Of a stretch of DNA of 64,000 nucleotides, positions 44,645-56,830 are shown in pieces. A model generated the notes under the pieces. It was not told the origin of the DNA. It searched no databases and was given only the letters and a program-made list of their open reading frames with translations. Numbering within the stretch: position 1 is the stretch's first letter; every line of letters starts with the position of its first letter. Source of the stretch: Magicicada septendecula (Eukaryota; Arthropoda; Insecta; Hemiptera; Cicadidae); NCBI GenBank assembly GCA_034769895.1, contig CM068372.1, positions 378,531,910 to 378,595,909 of the forward strand, read 5' to 3'. The translations under genes and the position numbers were made by a program.

Positions 44645-47008
44645 AATTTGTCTGTCAATTTCCTTAATTTCTGTGTTGGGCAAAATTGTCAATATTTGTT
44701 AAAAGCTAGCAGTACTTTCAACATTTTCTTTTAATGTAAACTTTGTAGAAAATTCCATTTTTGCTATGTGTACATAGTTCAGGAAATATTAGACAGGCAT
44801 ACAATTTTGTTTGTTTATTGTAAACTGTATTATGTTTGGAAGTATCCCAAAGTAAATTTAACATTAATCATGTCAATCAATGAGGGCAGTCCAGTTTTTT
44901 AAGGCTAGGAGAATCCTTGAAATGTTTGGAGCATCACTAGGTCATGATGGATCTAATCATCAAACTTCAGTTTCTGTGAAAAACTGGCAGATTTGAGTAG
45001 TCGCTTTATAAAGGATCGTGTTGTAAAAGCAACAATTCTTTCAGAATTATTTTATAACCCTGTCAGTCTGCAAATAACTATCACTCCTTTAGATCATCAG
45101 CAGATTTAAACTTTTCTTATTCGTGTTAGGAATGTATCATGTAAAACTGCTGGAAGTATGGAATAAGTATGGATGGGTCTAATCCTAAATGGAAATTTTA
45201 AGAACAATTCAGAATACTGTGACTCTGGGAACACAAGTTGATAAAATGTAAAAAAGGGTGAAGTAACTGTGGATAAACACAGAATCCATGGTGTTAAAAG
45301 GTTTGAAAAAAAGTTCACCCTGAGTTATCTTGTCTTTTCCAATCAGTAGTAGTATACCTAGAAGTTTTTCAGTGTAACGAGTTGATTTCACCTTTTCTTA
45401 ATTCTGAACCTCATATTATGAGTACAAATTTAAGTATGCCTACTTATAAGTAACTTTACTAATGAAAAGTCTTTTTAAAAAAGAGCTCTCAGTTTCTCAA
45501 CAGTTATTTTATGATGAGGTCGAAATGTTAAGGGTAACAACTGAAAATGTAATAACAAACAATTGAGTTTTTTTACAAAACTATTAGTCCTGTAAAGAGA
45601 AGAACTTGTAAGAAATGAACATATGCAAGATGTGTCCATGTTAACAGCAAAGATGACTATTACTGAACCTCTGAGAACTGTCATATGATAATGGCATGGC
45701 AATGTATCAGTTAGAATAATCAATAACTTATTAAGGCACACACATAGTGTTACAACATTAGTACATAGTGTTACTAATTTCACAATTCCACAATATTTTT
45801 AACTATTGGATAGTGAACATTGGATTTCAATATAGTAAGTGTACACATATTAAGATAGGTCGTTTCACAAAAAGTGAATGGAAAAGAAAAGAAATACACA
45901 ATTTCAACTTTTTTAAACTGAAAAAAAGAAATTCTTTTGAGTTAGTGTAACGTGTTGTGTTACTGTAAGACAGAGCAGTGCTGTTAGTGTACAAATTAAG
46001 ATGCATTAAATGTATAAATAAAGCTACATGACCTAATAAGATATTCTTAGATGTAGTAATTCAGGTTAGGTCAAATAGCTCATTAGACTTTGTCTAAATT
46101 TTAAAGATGTTTAGGACCGTACATTAAAAAGTAGTAAGCAGATGTATTAATATAATGTTACCCAACAAGATCAGGAATTAATTAAGTAGTTAGTGGACTT
46201 AAAAACCTGCATTAGAAACTCCAGTTTTTATAAAACAAATAGGGAGAGGATTGAAGGTTTCTTGTTTGGAAATGTTATATCTGTTTTCTTCACAACTAAT
46301 GGCAGGTTATGGTTTGTAATCATGTTTTCTCATAATGTATGTTGTTAATGCCTTTTTTTTAAGAGTATGAAAAAACAATAGATAGGCTACTATACTTGAA
46401 AAAAGGTGAATTTTATTGGTACATACTAAAGTATGGAGTCCTATTTGTTTCTATTCATTGACAATGGTCCGTACTGTAATAATTTTGTGTGTAATATACA
46501 ACCATTCTTTAATATGTTTACGAGATTCTCCAATTTTATTTGCATTAATTCAGACCGTAGTAATTGGAAGTAGGTTTTAATTCCGGTACTTACAATAAAT
46601 ACAGCCTTTAATGTTATATACAGCCTTATATCCATACAATAAATACAGCCTGTTATGTACACTAACAAAGGAAATTTTTTTTGTCTAATTAATTTTAAAA
46701 ATCTAAAAGGTTAAGTTAGATTGTTAAACGTAGACACAACCTCCCAAAATCGTCTCTGTACCGTAATTATGTGCGATAAATGGAAAGTAATTTCTGTACT
46801 TCCAATAAATACACCCTTTTAATGTACACTAACAAAGTAAATTTTATTTAAGTTACGTTGTCGTACATAACCTCCATAACCTGGCATTAGTTACTTGTGA
46901 AGAAAACACAGTTGTAGTACACATCGGACACCGAAATAAAGTACAAACGCGGAGACGGAAGTTTGACTTTGCCGTACGAAAAGAACATAGATCCAAAATT
47001 TCCAAATG
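44645..47008. repeat. Duplicated segment, right (inverted) copy
   Basis: Inverted match to 3901-7452. It lacks the LINE insert: near 46720-46750 the target word TAAACGTAGACACA occurs once. It also lacks the second internal unit and the exon-like ORF of the left copy. It has about 45 bp extra near 46300. A 70 bp part of it (46855-46928) occurs again, in the same orientation, at 49299-49368. Confidence 0.85.
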
Positions 47009-47439
47009 GAAGATCGTAATCATTTACTAACAGTTCTTCACCCGCACATTTCAGTTGCCACTAGCTTTGAGGTTTGAGGTAGGACTCAATTCGTCCTGAC
47101 AGACAACCTTGATTGAAATTATATCAAATCACATACATATAGCATGTCACCAGCTAAACCCACACACAAATCTTGTGAATCCACGTTTAACATGCAGTAA
47201 GGTTGTATTAAATAAATACATACACTTTTACAAGGATATTTTCTTTCGACTTGCATTATTCAACTCCAGTAAAACGTTGAAAATCCGAACCTGGTAATCT
47301 GAAGCATAAAAAATTCGAACTCCTCAGCAGACATAAAGTGAAAGCACAAAATAAATTATTGTCTGATTTTTATAATGGTATGGTATTTTTACAAAATAAT
47401 ACAAAATTTTTACCAATAATTACATAATTAAAAAAAAAT

Positions 47440-47700
47440 TACAATGGTAAGGACACACGAAAACAATGGCACAGGAAAGATTACCAAGGAGAGTTGTGGA
47501 ACGGACCCCACCTGGAAGAAGGAAGGAAGAGAGGAAGACCACCTATCATCTGTATAGAACAAATTCAGAATATATTGAGGTAACAAGAAATTGAAGATCT
47601 TTTGGATGGACAAGCGGCAGTGGAAGATGAGAATTCAATCAATTCTGTAATCTTTGGTTCCGGAAAATGTGTAAACACTGTACAGCCGGAATAATAATAA
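47440..47700 (+). pseudogene. LINE C-terminal remnant
   Basis: Frameshifted remains of a LINE ORF2 tail. The words for PPGRRK-, RGRPPIICIEQI- and GQAAVEDE-like peptides are readable in different frames, ending in AATAATAATAAATAAAAAA, a simple-repeat tail. It resembles the tails at 4180-4564 and 59441-59813 but is older. Confidence 0.6.
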
Positions 47701-47990
47701 ATAAAAAAGAATTGAACTGGTACTGTCTTATTGTCTTAGATTACTGTAAACAGAAAACAAAAATAATTCAACTAAACGTTTTTATATATGGAGTAATAAA
47801 GTCAGTTCCTAAAGAAACATAGTACAATATAGTGAATGATACAATAATAATGCTCAGTGAAATAATTATCTTTCAGATAAATGATAAAATACATTAGTAA
47901 AATTCATTTGCATGTGCAGTACTTACTCATTGTCTGAACACCATACAATTAGGTTTTGCTTTTGTACTCTTACTGTAGTATATTCCTTAT

Positions 47991-48239
47991 CTAAATATAA
48001 TTATTTCACTACCGACTCGGAACACAAAGTTTTTTATTGGTAAAAACATAAAAGTTTTACCTTTTAACCTGTACCGGTTCTGAGCCTCTGAAGAAGCTTT
48101 TTAAAAGCAAAAACCGGTTCAGGTTATAAGGTAAACTTTTACATTTTTACCCATAAAAAAGCTTTGTGTTCCGAGTCGGTAGTGAAATAATTATATTTAG
48201 TTAAGTAACGGACACGTCATGGACAATGAAATCCAAGAA
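47991..48239. mobile_element. PLE-type foldback element, family 1
   Basis: A 249 bp insertion with a 12 bp duplication TATATTCCTTAT (47979-47990 and 48240-48251). Arms are inverted copies of the family 1 terminus (CTACCGACTCGGAACACAAAG and its inverse). The hammerhead strand reads CCTCTGAAGA...AAGCAAAAACCGGTTCAGG. The core position that should be G (GAA) is A, so this copy is predicted inactive although stem I (CCU/AGG) and the AACCGGUU palindrome are kept. Confidence 0.9.
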
Positions 48240-48251
48240 TATATTCCTTAT

Positions 48252-49296
48252 GTTTGAAAAGCCGAATAAATCGATAAGTTGAACTCCCCCTTGCCCCAAC
48301 TAGTGCGTATTCTTCACTCTCTCTATTGTATACAACTGTTTCAAAACACCCACCAGACTGTCTTATGCCAAACTTCTGTCCAGTTCTGTCATTCTTTGGC
48401 CTTCTACAGGTCTTTGTTATGTATTCTTTCCAGATCTTATCCAGTGCTTTCAGTGTGATCTTATTTGGTAGTCTTTTGTATCCCCATCGTTTTTGGACAT
48501 GCCCAACTGCTGTCTCTCAGTATCAGTTTAATAGCCAATATTCTTAAGATAGTTTGTTATGTTCAGTTTGTTTGAAGATACTGCTTGAAACCCACCATAA
48601 GAACCTCTTTTTGAAAGGCATTGGGATGGTACATTAGGCCCATTACTTCAATTTTTCTGTCAAATTTTGTTTTATATCTGCCCACTGGCATGTAATGGGA
48701 AAACATTATAACGCATGTTATTTTTATAACGCTTCCATCACTGTTCTGTGAAACTACTACTTAGTATGTGTATGTATATTTGCAGTAAAATATATAAAAA
48801 TATATTTTAAATATGTACAAATTAATACATTTAATTTCTTAACTCTTTATAACAGTGTAAACATATGGTAGCCATTGTGTTATTTGTGCGTACGATGTAC
48901 ATTTATGAGCTAATATTTATAAAGTGTGTAGTATACTTACTTGCTATATATTATCAAACTGAATGTTTGAATTGAATCTCTGACCTACATCTACCATTAT
49001 GAACACACACAGAGAGGTCTCTGCTTACCTAATAGCTGTGCTGTTAATGTAGACAGGATTTTTGGATTTGTGTAGTTGTGTTGTGTGTGTTTCTCTGAAG
49101 TATAAACAATATATTTTGACTCTTCACCTGTATTGATTTTTTGATATGATAATGTCTTTTAGCTGGACATCGTTTGAAACGTTCTGTAACATTTTATTTA
49201 CCGTCACGCTGTATGACGTCATCATTGCATGCCATCATTGGGATTGTTGTAAATAAAGGTTTGTTTTGATACGTCGCAATATATATGTACATTGTC
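48252..49296. other. No gene recognised
   Basis: No protein is supported. The 48326-48547 ORF has no recognisable domain. Confidence 0.5.
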
Positions 49297-49780
49297 GTAC
49301 ATAACCTCCATAACCTGGCATTAGTTACTTGTGAAGAAAACACAGTTGTAGTACACATCGGACACCGAAATATATATATTCAATAAATGTGTTAAAAATA
49401 ATATCACTGCAAACAATTAAACCAGATTTATAAAGCGTCCTGAAAGTTTAAAATCAAGTGTTAGCACAATTTACCAGCCGGGAATCGTTAACTAAAACCG
49501 CGACTGCTAACATGCTAACGTCGTCGCAGATTAAAGACCTAACAAGCAAACAACATTGCATAGCTGTAGATAGGTTATTGTATCTAGTTAATGGTTGTCT
49601 TTGTATGTGATTCAGCTAACGATCCTGCATCTATTCATTAAAATATTTGTCTGTACTGCATCGTAAATGCAAATCTACTTCCTCTTTATATTTAATTACT
49701 CACCACAGAAATGTGAAGATATAACACAGATACATAATGTCATTGGGATTGTTGTAAATAAAGGTTTGTTTTGTGTTGTG
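49200..49780 (+). repeat. Direct repeat with polyadenylation signal, LTR-like
   Basis: The word CATTGGGATTGTTGTAAATA followed by AAGGTTTGTTTTG occurs at 49237-49270 and 49740-49772. The AATAAA inside it and a TGGCGACTGAC word at 49819, similar to a primer-binding site, suggest the R-U5 end and leader of an LTR element. The left repeat is separated by the 49299-49368 duplicate fragment. This is tentative. Confidence 0.4.
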
Positions 49781-49846
49781 GTGAAATACACTGCTGCTGG
49801 TATATAGTAACCATAACGTGGCGACTGACTAAAACAGCGTTCGACA

Positions 49847-50074
49847 ATGGATAGCAGCGACGAGAAGGCTCAGATCAAGAAACGACAAAATGCCGAGCGA
49901 GCACGAAAGTATCGGGAACGAAAGAAGCTCGAGAAGGAACAGCAACGAGCGGCTGCTGTCGGCAGTGAAGCTTTGGTACCAGCGGCCCCATCGCAACAAA
50001 AACAAAAGCAATGGCGTAGCGAGATGTGCGTGTCCTTTATATGTTTTTTTTATCTAGTGACGTGCTCTACATGA
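49847..50074 (+). CDS. Short basic ORF of unknown function
   Basis: 75 codons starting MDSSDEKAQIKKRQNAERAR, very rich in Lys, Arg, Glu and Gln up to residue 58, then hydrophobic. NAERARKYRERKKLEKEQQ resembles the basic stretch of bZIP or of several transposon N-termini, but there is no leucine zipper. The GC content is higher than its neighbours. It may be the first exon or beginning of a transposon protein following the LTR-like block. A possible donor is not obvious. The hammerhead motif begins 11 bases after its stop. Confidence 0.4.
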   Translation: MDSSDEKAQIKKRQNAERARKYRERKKLEKEQQRAAAVGSEALVPAAPSQQKQKQWRSEMCVSFICFFYLVTCST

Positions 50075-50084
50075 GTGAAAAGTT

Positions 50085-50131
50085 TATCCACCTGATGATG
50101 GGACTTTAAGTCCCGAAACGCGTAGTGTATA
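50085..50131 (+). ncRNA. Hammerhead ribozyme motif, solo
   Basis: Stem I UAUCCAC/GUGUAUA (6 of 7 pairs), CUGAUGA, one extra U, stem II GGGACU/AGUCCC with loop UUA (6 bp perfect), GAA, palindrome ACGCGU as stem III, and A at the cleavage position. This is the cleanest hammerhead in the window. No PLE coding sequence is next to it. A perfect 11 bp hairpin AATTGTTGTGG / CCACAACAATT lies 75 bases downstream (50207-50239). Confidence 0.78.
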
Positions 50132-50706
50132 TTGAGAAAAAACACAAAGAAGTTGCAAAGAAGGAAACCAAGGTAATTCTAATATTTAATTATTATATTT
50201 AATATTAATTGTTGTGGCAACTTGGAGACCACAACAATTATGTACAATTATGTAACAAAAGCAAGATGACTTGATGCGCGAAGAATTGAACGAGTACTTA
50301 ATAAATACACCGTTCGCGTCTGAACTGAGCAGGAGAAAATCGATGGATTCTACAACATGAAAACAATACAACATATAATGCAATACGCAACATTTGCGCA
50401 AAAGAAACAATCAGTCAGTCAGTAACCATAATAATAATGTTGCGTTTAGCTGGCGGCTGAAAGACATTATCATGCTCTTAAGCTTTTACCATTTGGTAAA
50501 CGGTACTGTATCTTTTTAACATGATAATGTTTTTAGGCTGGGGGTCATTCCACAAAATGCGTGATGTGTCATCGAAAAATGTAATGCTTCCACACTTTCG
50601 ATTCCCCACAGTCTAGAAATCTTTTGTTTACAAAACATTATCATGCTTCGATGTTTCGGTTTCGTCGAAATTCTTTATGCGCACATGCGTGTGTGTGTGA
50701 GTGAGT

Positions 50707-50711
50707 AGGGG

Positions 50712-50742
<31 letters not shown>

Positions 50743-50745
50743 TTT
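50707..50745. repeat. (GA)n microsatellite
   Basis: Run of GA repeats with one interruption. Confidence 0.95.
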
Positions 50746-50999
50746 TTTTAATATAGAATATTGGTAACCTGACAACATCAGGTATCAGATATGGTTGTGT
50801 AAATTATTTTTTATTAAATCAATGTGTGATATCTGTTGATTCAATTAGTGTGTATTATTATTTTATGCTACATAAGATTATTGTAGAGTAGATTTTATTA
50901 TGCATATTTTTACCTGTAAATAAACAGATATTAATGACGACTATGTAGATCCATTAGTAATGGACAAATTCTTATCTGGTCTATAATGTTGTAAGACAG

Positions 51000-51355
51000 A
51001 CATTCGGCAGGCACTGATAGGTTGAATTTTAAGATTATAAAGTATGCACCAGTCTTTCTGCATGATCGTTCGTTTATTGAACTTTATTTATCTGTGCTGG
51101 ACCAGTGGTCATATTCCTGAAGAGTGGCAGATGTCAAAGGTAGTTCCCATATTCAAGAGAGGAGATCGTAATAACTGTGACAACTATAGAGGGGTCAGCC
51201 TGCTTAAGACATCTTACAAATATTATATGCTAAAAGTGGATTAACTGCCAAAAATTGTGCTGAAATGTAAATGCATTGGTATAAAAGACATGGGTTATTG
51301 TAGCATGAAATGCCTGCTATAACCTAGTCCTTGAGTGAAGAGGAAGAAGAAGTTT
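51000..51355 (+). pseudogene. LINE reverse-transcriptase fragment, internally deleted
   Basis: In frame from about 51044: LLNFIYLCWTSGHIPEEW, QMSKVVPIFKRGDRNNCDNY and RGVSLLKTSYKYY, the region just before RT fingers in many insect LINEs. The protein ends in a stop at 51242. The rest of ORF2 is missing, and a GAAGAGGAAGAAGAAG tail follows at 51337, so the copy is deleted internally. Confidence 0.82.
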
Positions 51356-51359
51356 ATTA

Positions 51360-53600
51360 TAATGTTTGGAAGTTATATATTATTGTGACACTAGCGTTTT
51401 TATAGATGTTATTAGAAGATTTTAGTATTTTATTTTAAAGAAATAATAATACTTGAAATATGTAATAAGGTCCATTTAGCAAGACAAAATTTGGATAATA
51501 ACCTATGTTATAACAGATTTTAGGCTTAAAAAGTTTGTAATGTAGGTCATTCCATGTCAGTTGGCTTTGTATCTAAACATTTGAACATAGTAATTTGAGT
51601 ACAATAATATTCAAAACATTACAGACAAATTTGAATTTAATTAGTTACAGTTTCAGGTTTTGGAAGAAAAGTTTTGGTCTTTTGTTTGACTAATGCTGTT
51701 GCTTGATTTTTTGGTTTTGTTTTATTGTTATGATTATTACAGATTTTGGTGAACAATTTCGTTTTTATAATATTTCAAATAACAAATGTTTTAAAAACAT
51801 GTGATTTTTTATTTTAATTTAATTTTATATTTATGATGCAATTTCTTATAATCAAAGCACATACCATTTGTTAAAAAAATATATATCCCTGCTGCAGTTA
51901 AGTGTGTATTATATTTATGGTTAAATATTAGTGAGAAAAACGTAAGTACAGTTATAAATATACCACTAATTTATATAGTTTTTATAATATATGTAATATA
52001 ATAGCGTTATTATATAATTTATATAAAAATGATATATGCTTGGTTGACATTGAATGTACTTTAGATTCATAAAACAACAATTTTATTCCAAGCAAAAAAT
52101 AAGTAGTTTTAATTATTATTTTATATATAGAAACGTGATATTTAAATTTATGAAACTATACGGTTACATTTTTATTTAGTGATAACGAAACGTTGAATAA
52201 AATTTCCGATTTGTTGAATAAACACCTGTACTTCATCCGTCTCATTGATACAAGTAGTGTTACTAATCGCACATAGATGGCGGTCAAGTCCACTTTCCAA
52301 TTAACGCGTTTGTGGTCGCCGGACTGCTACTTAATAAATATATATATAATAATATTCGTAAATAATTTGATAAAAAGTAGTGTTCGGTATAATAATTTTT
52401 AGTGTAAATATTTCACAAAAAATTTTAACGTTTGTTGAAATTATAAGATAATATTTACACATAGTGTACATTATGTGTTTAATATTAACACATACTAAAT
52501 GTTTTATCATAAGTATTTTATCAGTTCGTAAAAACGTTTTTAGTAAACTTATAATATTTGTGAAGAGACGTAGAAACAGATATTTTACAATACAATAGAA
52601 AATTTAGTGAAATATGGAACAGAAACGTAGCCTTTTCAAACGAAAAATAAATTTGAATTGGTGGATGAGAAATTGGTTATGGTTGAATTTGATTATATGA
52701 GAAATACAGACAGTGTGAACGATTGCCAAATAATTACCCGATTTTCAGTTACTTTTGTGATTGATGGATTATTTCTTAGGGCGATTTGAAGTGAGATATG
52801 TTTGTGTAATATTAGCGCTTGTGAATGAGAAATTATATTTACGTTTTTGTTACGTGTATCCTTTTTGTATTTTATTAGCGGTTTTGCTGTATTTTGTAAT
52901 TATATTTTTCCAAATCGGTCCAGAAGCCTGATAACTTAGCCAGGTAACTTCACGAGTGAGTTTATTATATTTCGAGAAAGTTCAAGACCATGGGCTTTCA
53001 GACTTTCCATAGAAACCTATTTTAGTTTTTCAGTGTGGTTTAATTTTGTGGCGTTGTCATGCAATGTTTTTTGTTCTTAACAGATGAAAGTTAATTACAA
53101 TAATATAATACAATACTTTCATAGTTTGTTAACTTATTTTGATAGTTTGTTGTAGTTTAACTTCGTGATGTGGCAATAGAGATTGTTAACCAGGAAGAGA
53201 ATAATACAGAACTTGTTTACAACAATATAGAATTGTATTTATAGTATATTAAAATTACAGTATCTCCACTAATAAGCCCTATCTCAGATTCTTTCCTCTG
53301 TGTGCAAAAGGTTTGAACGAAGTTCTGGGATTGAAGTTATACGTATAAACTTTCTGATGTTGATCACGAAATGTTTTTCATTAGGAAAAATAAGTTTTAT
53401 ATATAACAGAGAAAAAGTGTATTCCAATACAGTTTGTTTAGTAGATATCAGAGTAACCGGTGTGACGTCATAGTTTTGCATCGCCATCGAGTTTTTCGTG
53501 TTTTAACATGGTGCGGGCACAAATCATAGGAAAGTACAGAGTTTCGTTCGAAGATGAAAAATTTATTTATAATAATGTAAAGTGTGTGCTGGTTATTGTT
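51360..53600. other. AT-rich region, no gene recognised
   Basis: No coding sequence or known repeat is supported. Slightly GC-richer patches at 52260-52330 and 52900-53000 show nothing identifiable. Confidence 0.55.
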
Positions 53601-53667
53601 TAGTTTGTAAAACAAACACTATTATTTCTTTTATGAATTTGCTAACTGCTATAATTTTTTATTATTC

Positions 53668-53703
53668 GACTAAGCTTTTCGTCATTACTGACATCTTCAG
53701 GTC
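53668..53703 (-). ncRNA. Hammerhead ribozyme motif, family 4, copy 1 end
   Basis: On the minus strand: GAC/GUC stem I, CUGAAGA, extra U, stem II GUCA/UGAC with loop GUAA, GAA, palindrome AAGCUU as stem III, and A at the cleavage position. Core intact; stem I is short. Confidence 0.66.
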
Positions 53704-54030
53704 TTAAACAACGTCTATCAACTGTACGTTGTAGGCTTTTATACTTTAGGCCCCTCCCCTTATGTCATCGCCCCTCCTATTGGTTCTAGCTGCTACCGCT
53801 CTTCACGGGAACTTTGTCTACCTTTTTCCGTTAGGCATTTTTCTAACGTCCGTCAAATTGTTTTAAGAATCTCCCGTTAATTTCTTCATTCTTGACTTAT
53901 AATTTTTTTGTAACCTTTTACATTTCGTCATTTTTTAGTATGTTATTCTTATTATTTTAATTTATTTTTGTTTATTGTTTAATATATAATAAAATATTTC
54001 TTCATTTGTAAAATCCACTTTTATATTCAT

Positions 54031-56416
54031 TCATTTATTTTTATTTTCTTTTTTAACTTTAAGTATTTCTAGTTCTTCTATTAATTTTCTATTTTGCGGA
54101 TTGTTTTCTATTTTGATTATTTCCATATTTTCATTGGGATTTATGAATTTATGGCCTGATTCGTTGAAATGTCTTGCATATAGTGAGTTCGTTACTCTAA
54201 CCCCTTCTCCTTTTGCGTGTTCATTCATTCTAATTTTAAATTTTCTTCCAGTTTCGCCCAGATATATCTTATTACATTCCCCACATTTTAATTTGTATAC
54301 GCCGCTTTTTTCTGTTAATGGAATTTCTTCTGTTTTAACATTTTTTATATATTCGAATACATTTTTCGTTTTCTTTATTCCTATCTGTATTTCATATTTT
54401 TCGAAACATTTTTGTAACGTTTTTGTTTGATATCCTATGTATGTTATTGCTCCTTTATATTTCTTTTCTTCATTTGTTTTTTCTTTTTTGTTATTTTCTA
54501 TTTCTTTATTTTCCTCTATTTTCTTAACTATTCTATTAATTATTTTAGGGTTGTAATTAATATTTTTTCCTATTTGTTGTATTTTCTTTAATTCTTTTTG
54601 TTTGAGTTCTTCATTTTCTAGATAATTTATAGCTCTATAGCAAAATGAATTTAATGCTGCCATTTTATAATTGACTGGATGATATGATTCTTGTGGAATT
54701 ATTAAATCTGAGTATGTTTCTTTCCTATATATATCGAATTTGAGTTTGTTATCTTCAATTTTTATATTGATATCCAGGAAATTAATTTCTAATCCTCCAA
54801 TTTCTTCTTGAAATTTTATTGTTTTTTTCTATGTTATTTAGTTGTTCCGTAAATTTTTTAAATTCATTTACTTCACCTTCCCAAACTATTAGTATGTCAT
54901 CTACATACCTGATCCATTTTTTAATTCTTCTTTCTTTATCTATATCTTTTAAAATTTTGATTTCAAAGCTATTCATGAATATCTCTGCCATTAATGGTGA
55001 AAGCGGTGATCCCATTGGTAATCCATTTTCTTGTATGTAAAATTTGTTATTAAATCTGAAGTAGTTCTGGCTTAGGCATAATTCTAATCCTTCTATTATT
55101 TCGTTTTTCCATTCTACATTACTTAATTTGTTTTTCTTTATTATTTCTACTGTTTTTGCTATTGGTATGTTGGTGTACATATATTTTATATCTAATGACA
55201 TTAATTTTGTCTTATTTGTTATGGTAATTTCTTTTAATCTTTCTATTACGTTTTTACTATTTTCTATGTTGTGGATTTCTTCTTTTTCATATGCCATTTT
55301 GATTCTTTTACTTATTTCTTTTGATATTTTGTATGTTGGCGAATTTATAAATGATACTGTAGGTCTTAATGGCATTTCTTTTTTATGTAACTTAATTTGA
55401 CATCTAAATTTTGGAGCTTCAGGATTATGTTCTATTTTTTGTATCTTTTGCCATTCTGTTAAATATGTTGTCTTTTTTATCAATTTCTTTGTTTGTGCTT
55501 GAAATTTACTTGTGTAATCATATTTTATTTCTTTATATGGTCCTTTTTGTATAAATTGTTCTACTTTTTCGATATAATCTCTTTTGTTCATTACCACTGC
55601 TTGTATTACCTTTATCGGCTTTTATAACTATCAAATTGTTCTCCGTGATTTTCTTTTTTAATTCTCTTATATTTCTTTTTATTTGTGTTTCGTTTTTATT
55701 TCTTACATTTTTGTTTTTCTTACATATTTTTTCTACTATTTCTTTTACTTCACTTCTTAATTGTTTTTTAGTTTCTTCATTTTTTATTTTATCGATTATT
55801 TCTTCACATTCTATTATTGTATTTTCTTTATCTATGTTTGTTTTTGTTGCATATTTTAAACTTTTCCCTAATAATTTATGTTCATTTTCTGCAAACTTTG
55901 TTTCTGTTAAATTTAATACTTTTTCAGCAAATTTTATTTCTTTATCTTTTTCTTTATTTTTATTTCTTGTTCCTTCTATTAATTCCTTGAGTTCTTATTT
56001 AATCTCTCTTCCATTTTTCTTATTTTCTTTTCTATGTATTTTTCACCAAACTCTTTTCTCATTTCTTCTATTTCTATATAATTGAAACTTGTATATAATT
56101 TTTGATGTAATTGATACATTTCTTTGTTATATTTATTTATTTTACTGTATAAGTTCTTAATTTCAAGTTTTATCCATATTTTTTCCCCCATGTTTTTCAC
56201 TTGGTTTGCTACTTTGCTTTTGTTATTAATTTTAATTTTTGCGTATTTTAGAGTTATTTTACTAATTAAACACTGTTTATTAAACCAAATATTCCCTAGC
56301 GTTTTTTTCAATTTTGCTTTAATTTTTAAGTACTTAAAAAATTCCCTTACATTTTTATATTTATCTGCTTGCAATTCGCATGTTTTATTCTTCGTATTGT
56401 TTAAATTAGCAGCCAT
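54031..56416 (-). pseudogene. PLE polyprotein copy 1 (RT plus GIY-YIG), frameshifted
   Basis: Starts MAANLNNTKNKTCELQ at 56416. The N-terminal region to 55979 is Lys-rich; the frame shifts near 55985 and continues through NLIVIKADKGNT (DKG motif, about 55620). RT ORF 55597-54782: KLMSLDIKYMYTNIP, QENGLPMGSPLSPLMAEIF and WIRYVDDILIVWEGE. A longer A run at about 54830 shifts the frame. From about 54780 the C-terminal part has NFLDINIKIEDNK and then YKLKCGECNKIYLGETGRKF (GIY-YIG) and LIEELEILKVKKE, ending at 54031. All PLE domains are present, but at least three frameshifts disable it. Confidence 0.9.
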
Positions 56417-56467
56417 CCTTACTATTTCTTTTATGAATTCGCTAACTGCTATAATTTTTTATTGTTC

Positions 56468-56503
56468 GACTAAGCTTTTCGTCATTACTGACATCTTCAG
56501 GTC
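56468..56503 (-). ncRNA. Hammerhead ribozyme motif, family 4, copy 2/1 junction
   Basis: Same motif as at 53668. It lies about 50 bases upstream of the copy 1 start codon and downstream of the copy 2 endonuclease, at the border of the tandem units, where cleavage would cut unit-length RNA. Confidence 0.68.
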
Positions 56504-56830
56504 TTAAACAACGTCTATCAACTGTACGTTGTAGGCTTTTATACTTTAGGCCCCTCCCCTTATGTCATCGCCCCTCCTATTGGTTCTAGCTGCTACCGCT
56601 TTTCACGGGAACTTTGTCTACCTTTTTCCGTTAGGCATTTTTCTAACGTCCGTCAAATTGTTTTAAGAACCTCCCGTTAATTTCTTCATTCTTGACTTAT
56701 AATTTTTTTGTAACCTTTTACATTTCGTCATTTTTTAGTGTGTTATTCTTATTATTTTAATTTACTTTTGTTTATTGTTTAATATATAATAAAATATTTC
56801 TTCATTTGTAAAATCCACTTTTATATTCAT

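Noticed and set aside
47991-48239. Functional hammerhead in the 48 kb foldback
   Set aside because: The conserved G of the GAA core block is A, which should abolish activity.
49847-50074. bZIP transcription factor
   Set aside because: There is a basic stretch but no leucine zipper, the ORF is only 75 codons, and it sits next to TE-like sequence.
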